The translations under genes were made by a program, and so were the position numbers. Shown here piece by piece: positions 1 through 6,500 of a DNA stretch of 6,876 nt (positions are counted from its first letter, which is position 1; every line of letters starts with the position of its first letter). A model generated the notes under the pieces. The model was given only the letters and a program-made list of their open reading frames with translations. It did no database searches and was not told the DNA's origin. Origin of the DNA: Flavobacteriaceae bacterium. Its GTDB lineage: Bacteria > Bacteroidota > Bacteroidia > Flavobacteriales > Flavobacteriaceae. The stretch lies in assembly GCA_026992695.1 (NCBI GenBank), contig JALWYP010000171.1, positions 1 to 6,876 on the forward strand, read 5' to 3'.

Positions 1-221
1 TGTAAATTTATTAACTCATTGCAATCATCATCAAAATCAACAAAATGAATACTAACATAACCTGAACTCCAAAAATCTACACCACCACCTTTTTCTTCTC
101 TATTAAATTCAACTCTTTCTATAGAACCAAAATCTCCTTCTTTAAAATTTGAATATTCAATTTCATAACCTAATAATGTTAATATTGGAACAATATTATT
201 TTTAAACCAATCTAAATTCAT
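1..221 (-). CDS. Putative cognate immunity protein, C-terminus outside the window
   Basis: An ATG at 219-221 opens a frame that runs 73 codons to the left edge without a stop. It begins MNLDWFKNNI, continues through FGSIERVEF and GGGVDFWSSGYVSIHF, and reaches an Asp-rich patch (FDDDCNEL). I count 15 acidic against 5 Lys/Arg residues. There is no signal peptide or membrane segment, so it should be a small soluble cytoplasmic protein. The start lies eight bases after the Rhs stop codon, with no purine-rich ribosome binding site, so translation is probably coupled or follows the A/T-rich leader pattern of Bacteroidota. A small acidic gene directly behind an Rhs toxin is the standard place for the immunity protein that neutralises the toxin in the producer and its kin. 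The function is inferred from position and character; the family is not firmly recognised. GC is only about 23% over 1-240, the lowest in the window. Confidence 0.75.
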   Translation of the reverse strand, partial: MNLDWFKNNIVPILTLLGYEIEYSNFKEGDFGSIERVEFNREEKGGGVDFWSSGYVSIHFVDFDDDCNELINL

Positions 222-229
222 TGTTGTAA

Positions 230-544
230 TTATTTTTTATCAATTACTGGTGATATATTTTTTGCCTCTGGAAGCATTTCACCACCTGCTTTTTGTAACA
301 TTCTTTTTTGTGAGCCCATTGCATTGGGACCAATCATTTTAAGAGCATCATCTCCACCTTGCAAAAGACTATTCGTAGGAACATCAAATTCAACATATAC
401 AGACCCATTGACAGCATTTCCTTTCCACCTTTGCTTTCCTGCTGTAGAAACAAAGGTTTGTCCTCCTCCTCCTTCAACAACCCTGCCAGTATTTTGCATA
501 ATTTCTAATTCTGATGTTGTCATCCATCTTCCAACTCTTGTATA
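230..544 (-). other. C-terminal toxin domain, resembling TreTu-type ADP-ribosyltransferase tips
   Basis: This covers residues 2111-2214 of the Rhs protein. It begins with YTRVGRWM (521-544), followed by ELEIMQNTGRVVEGGGGQT, then YVEFDVPTNSLLQGG, an IGPNAMGSQKRM segment and a short tail ending NISPVIDKK. From memory, this order (Y-x-RVGRWM, M-x-x-TG-x-V, G-rich turn, YVEFDVPT, GPN, PxxxNI) matches a widespread class of Rhs tips related to Salmonella TreTu, which ADP-ribosylates elongation factor Tu and stops translation. ADP-ribosyltransferases of this fold commonly use an Arg on the first strand and a later Glu. Candidates are Arg2113 (536-538) or Arg2116 (527-529), and Glu2162 in YVEF (389-391). 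The catalytic assignment is inference. It could instead be a related tip with a different target. Confidence 0.55.
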
Positions 545-3500
545 TGACACACCTTCTATTTTGAAAACAGAACCTACAGTTTTCATTATAGCAGGACTAG
601 TTTTCAAAAGATTTACTAACGCTGGTGATAGCTCTATTGCTGCAAAAGTAATAGCCGTTGTGGCATATAGAACTTCTGTCATTTCAGCAGTACTTTTTTG
701 ACTTTTCAATCCACCATATACCGCATTTTTCTCTATAAGAGCATCTTTAATGTTATCTGGTGCTAATTTCGCTAAACTAGTAAAATCACTATCTCTCTGT
801 CCGCCTAGAAAAAGTCCACCCGTACTTGTAATTCCAGTTCTTTTGCCCCTAGTATTTGGTAAACCATTTTCATCTAATGGGAAAAACTCTTTGTAAGATT
901 GAACTAAAGCACTTCTGCTAACTTCTTCTCCATTTCTTTGGTAAATAGTAGTAGTGTTTTGGTTGTAAAAAAATCTATCTGGACCTTCAGCTTTTACAAC
1001 CATATAAGAATATGTTGAATTAGGATTTGTAGCTGTAGTTGTGTAAAAATCCGTGGCAGTAAAATGAGTCGTCGTATTCTGTGTGACAGTTTTGTTTTCT
1101 ATAAATATAATATAGTCTCTTCCATCAAAATCAATATAAATATTCGGATTATTAGCTGCAAAACTATAAGGAGATAATTCAGGGTAACGTTTTTCAAACT
1201 GGTCTATACTAAGCCATCTACCAACTCTTGGGTCGTGAAATCTAGCTCCAAAATCATAACTACTTCCTTCTCCCTTAATTTCATCATCCATTTCCTGATT
1301 TTGGAACCCATACCTATAATCTCCGGAGTTTTGGTGCCTGTTAGGTAGAAGCATGCCAAAGGGATAGTAATCATTATACGACTTTATATCTGCATTAAAA
1401 TAACTCAAAGAACTTCCTGCTAAGGTAGGAATTTTTTTGTCACTTACAACACTTAATACATTGTCGAGGTGGTTGGTAAGCTCGTAGCGTTTGTCGCCAA
1501 TGGTGCTTGCCAGTGCATTGTAGTTGGTGTTTGGATTGTTGTTGTAGGAGTCGTAAATTACTAAATCTTTTTGTTCGAGTCCCAGCCTGCTGCTTCCGTA
1601 AAGGTTTAGTTCTTTAAGGGTTACCGTTCCTTTTAATCCGCCTTCGTTAAAGGTGTTGGCATTATATACCGCCAGTACGTTGCCTTGTGCATCGCGAACG
1701 TAATAGGTGGCATTTTCGTTGGTGCTTTGTAAATAGGATGTTTTTTTGGCAATGCGGTTACCTAATCCGTCATAATCAAACCGTATTACCGTTTGTACGC
1801 GAGTGTTTTGCGGCGATTTAAGCACTTCTTTTACTTTTCCGTCAACCTGCCATTTTATGGTTAAATGTTCGGTTTTGTCTTCAATAAGTTGTCCTATTTC
1901 GTCGTAAATATAGTTGTGAGTATTGGGGTCTGCTTCGTTATAAGCAACGCCAAGTGCTGTAGATTGGTCTTTTATATCGGTACCAAAATCTACAATTTGG
2001 TTGTTGGTGTTTATGGCATCGTTTATAAGGGTAAGTTGGTTTGTACCGGATTTATATTGGTATGTAAAGTCGTCCATTGTAATGGGTACACCGTTGTTGT
2101 TATTGTCTTTGTCAAACACCTTACGAACGAGGTTTTGCAGGTTTCCGTTTCGGTCAAAACTATATTGGGCTTGGTAGCTATCCTTTTGGGTGTAATTGCC
2201 TTGTGTACCTGTTACAGAGCTTGATGAGAAACCGGTTATACGGTTGAGTTGGTCGTAGGTGTACCGGTTTACTTGTGTGGGTAACAATGCGTCTTCGAGT
2301 TCACGCAAGGAGGTGGTCATTTGTTTAATATTGCCGTTGTACAAGTTTTTGTTACTGGTTGTAACAGAAGGGTCTTGCGTGATGGTTTGTGCTTGATATG
2401 CATTAGGGAAGGATGCAATATAATCGCCGTTGTAATAATCGAGGGTGTATCCAAAAGCATCTTTGGCTGTGGTATTGCTTCCTATTGCAATAATACCATC
2501 TTTACCGGGATCGAGATTACTGTTGCTTAAATCTTGTCCGTTAACACTTTTAAGCCATCCTTGCAGGGTATATACATAGTCTAATCCTTGTATTTTTTTG
2601 TTTCCTAATACGGTACGCGCCAGTGGTCCGTGTTTATAATATTGGTAGGTAGCATCTTTTTCCCAAATTAAGCCGTTGTTGGATGTTTCTACGCTAACAA
2701 TTCGGTTGTCTGCATCGTAGGTGTATTTATGAATAAATTGGTCTATCCGGTTTTTTTGGAAAATAACTTTGTTTACGTTACCGCTTATAAGGTCGTACTC
2801 ATAGTCAACGGTTTTGTAATGCACGGGTTGGGGTGCATCGGGGAAATAGAGTTTTGTAAAAAAGTTTACAAGCTGTTTTACATTGCCGTGTATGTCGTAG
2901 TTATAAAAAATGGCATTGTCATATTCTCCGTAGGTAGCAGCCGTAACACTAATAAAATTTTTAGTATAGGTAACAGCGGTAACACGGTTACGTGCATTTT
3001 GCGGGTTATAGCTATCAAACAACGTGCTACTGTAAGTAGTATTGTTTCCTGTTGTGCTGTAGGGTAATAGTATAGGGGAGTCGTAATAGGTGTTGCTAAC
3101 TTGATCTCTGTGTCCTAGCGAGAAATTAAAAGTATTTACCGCGGTAGGATTGGGCAGGGTAAAGTCTATGAGTTTTCCTTCGTCAGAGATATCATAATTA
3201 TCCGAGGCTGTTTTAAATTGTCCGGCTTCAATGATGCGACCAATGGCATCGTATTTTGTGTAGCTGAAAAATTCTCTTTGGTCGTTTGCGTTGTTATAAT
3301 CTACCAGCGTTAATTCGCTAATGGTATTGTTATCGTCATGAAGTGCAAATTGTGCTTTTAGAGGATTTCCGGTTTGGTTTCCGCCGTAGTTACTTTCGGT
3401 TATAGCGAGTAATAGGGTATTGTTAATGTAAAAGTTTATTTGTCCGCTTTGCCTTTCTACTTTTAATACATCGCCGGGGTTAAAATTATTTTGAGTACCC

Positions 3501-6500
3501 TGCGGAAGTGTGATTTCGGTGCCTCTATGGTATATTTTAAATTTGTTTTCACCGGCTTGGTCGTAGGTATAAATACCGTAATCTACTCTATTAAAAGGTT
3601 CTAATAAACTTATACTAGTACCGGCATAAGTGAGTCCCACAATAACATTTTTATTTTGGGAAGCCGGAGCTACCAGTTTATGCGACACATAACCATTTGT
3701 GTTAATGGTTTCTAAACTGTATCCGGCGGAGTTTTTCCAAGTAGTTGTATTTTTTTTAATAGTGCCGTCAAATAGTTCATAAACATTGCTATCCAGGTCG
3801 TATTGCGGTTGCGTAATACTATTTTGGGCATCGGTATTTTGCTTGGCGTTTTGCGATGCTATAATACGTCCCAGGTCATCGTAAGCAAACCAGCTTTGGT
3901 TTCCGTCCGGGGTTTGTTGCCAGATAAGTTGGTTGAGGGAGTTGTATTTATAGCGTGTTTTTAATGAGTGGTTAGATACTACCGGAGGAGGATTTACATT
4001 TGCAGGTTCGCCATTTTCTCTAAAGCTGTTAATAACTTGGTTTTCTTGGTTGGTTAATGAAAGCTTATCTACGCCTTGCGGGGGTACGGTTTGGTCTAGA
4101 TTACCGGCTTGGTCGTAATAATACAATGTGTATTGATATTCGTTATCTTGATATTGCATATCTAAGTTTTCTACAAGGTTAGATATGGCAGCTTGTATGT
4201 ATCCGGTTTTAAATTGCTGTACTAATGCATCGATGTAATTATTATAAGCATCTTCCATATAGGTTTCTTCGATGTTAATAACCATTTCGTTACAAGAGTC
4301 GTTTTCTTCAACTTCAATAGGACCAGGTAACATAGGAGCGGGCGGACAAACTGTGTTTTCGACCATATACACATCATTTACGTACGCACTCCAACTTAAA
4401 AAAGGGTTTTGCCCTTGAGCGGTATAAACGGCATAAGCATCAATTACCGCTTGATAATCATTATACCCGTAGTTGAGATTTGTGGCACCAAACTCGGCAA
4501 TAGAAATAAAGAAGTCGCTCTCTGTGCCTTGGTTGCCTCCATTAATAATATTAAAAGCAGGTTGTTGCAGGTAGGCTGTGTAACCATCTACCAAATAGCC
4601 AAAATTAAAATTGCAAAAATTATCACGTCCTTCGTTTTCTACAGGGTCTTCATTAGGTACCGGGTCGTTAGAAAGAAAATCGGGGAGCTGATAGTTAGGT
4701 ACGGTATTCATTAACGTTAAAAACTCATTATATTTTTCGGTACAACTTACAGGAGCAACGGTTTGGGGGATGCAAGGAGTACAATCCGTTGTTCCATCTG
4801 AATCGAACAAAACAAGATCTGTAATTTCTTCTTGAAACTGAGCAGTACTAAATACACTAGAGGCAGGACTTATTTTATCATAAACACCTCTCCATCCTAA
4901 GTTTTTTAGAGGAATATAAGTACTTCCGTCTGATAAAATGCCCTCATAAGGATTTGAAGAAAGTATTGCAGAAACATCTACTTGGGGGTTTACGTTAAAA
5001 GCATCTAACTCTGTAGATGTCAATGTTCTTCCTTCAATGGCTGCCATTGCTTGTAACATTAAAGCTCTAGTAGATTCAGCATGTCCTCCTCCAAGTCTTG
5101 GTATAGGATATAATACGCCTTTAAAATAATTAAAACTATTGTAATTATCTCTAAAGTAAATATAATCATTTTGAAATATAGTAGTTGGTTGACCTGTAAA
5201 ATCATTTTCAATATTAGAATGATATGCATTATGAGTTTCATCAACAAATGATAAACAAACGGCATCATCTTCTATAGGTATCGAATTATTAAGAACATCC
5301 GTGCCAATAGGTAGATATTGCGGGTCAATTAACACAGTAAAATTTGGATCAACAGTAAAGTGAACAATTCCTGTTAACAGACTTTTTGGGTGTTGTAGAT
5401 ACTGTTCAAATAATTGGTCGTTTGGTTGTGGTCCAGTCCCAACAGGAAGAATATATAACTTGCCTACATAAAGAGGATCTGGATTGGTGATTTGAAATTC
5501 AGCAAACCATTCAATCAATTTTTCTTTTAAATAAAAAGCATCATTAACTGTCATAGAAGTACAATCTAAAAATGCATAAATATTAGTCTCACTAGTTAAG
5601 TTAATTTCACAGCAAGAATAAGGTAGTCCTTGTTTAAAACTTGCATCGAAATACGCCACCTGATTATTGGTATTGGTATAATACAGTTTAATGATATCGC
5701 CACTCCCTGTGGTGTTTACATAGGTAATACTTTCAAAACTACTTATATTTACATCATCTAATAAAATACCATTATCCATTTGAAGATTAAAATAGGTATT
5801 TGTATTTAAAATGTTATAATATTGAAATTGGGTTTGTGCATTCCAAACGGCATCATAATTTGGGTCGCCTAAAAACTCGGGTAAAAAGCTATTAGTATAA
5901 TAGGTTGTAGATGATAAGGGATAACTTACATCGTTAATATGACCGGTATTTTTTAGCTCGTTTAACAGCGCAATAAAGTCTATAGTAAAATTAGCTTGCC
6001 GGGTACAACCGTAGGGGCTATTCGGGTCGCTCATTTGGTCATCGAGTACTTCTCCCACTCCGTTATCTGTAGTGCCACACTCTCCAATAGCAGCAAGGGT
6101 TGTGCCGTTAAATACCGCTTCTTCAAAGCCATTAACAGTAAGTATTTGAGCTACAAACTCAAATGCAAATTGTTGTGTTTGCTGGTTATAGCTACCCGGA
6201 ACATAGTAAAGGTTGTTTATGCTAATTATATTCCAATTAGCACCGGTAGGCGGAGAAATCGTACTGTAATTATTCCAATCGTATCCCGGTGCATTTATGG
6301 TAATTTGGTCACTTGTGGGTAAAGCGGGTGATGTATTTACCGAGATGGTTAGTGTGGTACTAGAAACATCGTTTCCAACTAGATTTATGGAAACCGGTGG
6401 GTTGGCTGCATCGCCACCAAAGGCTTCTAACAAATCTGGGGTTAAGTACTGCCCGGTAAGTGGTCTATTGCCAATGGGAGGTAAATACTGTCCGTTGCTG

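Noticed and set aside
222..229. Promoter or terminator between the toxin and immunity genes
   Set aside because: The gap is only eight bases with no hairpin, so the two genes are most simply one transcript.
461..474. Short cct repeat (GGA on the coding strand) resembling a strong ribosome binding site inside the toxin
   Set aside because: It encodes the Gly4 turn of the toxin and no start codon follows at a suitable distance.
324..701. Open plus-strand frame of 125 codons opposite the toxin end
   Set aside because: It lies wholly antisense to the Rhs frame, its protein has no recognisable domain, and its composition is that of a complement shadow.
3750..3757. Run of eight T (A8 on the coding strand) as a possible phase-variation tract
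   Set aside because: The frame is intact through it, it encodes ordinary Lys-Lys-Asn codons, and runs of 7-8 A/T are expected in DNA of this composition. There is also T7 at 1741-1747 and A7 near 967-973.
1865..4714. Several plus-strand frames of 69-119 codons opposite the YD repeats
   Set aside because: All are antisense to recognisable YD-repeat coding sequence. Their Val/Ile/Cys-rich products are what reverse-complemented Tyr/Asp/Asn codons give.
5059..5268. Minus-strand 69-codon frame within the Rhs gene
   Set aside because: It lies in another frame of the same strand inside an AT-rich stretch. The product is low-complexity Ile/Leu/Met and no start signal is evident.
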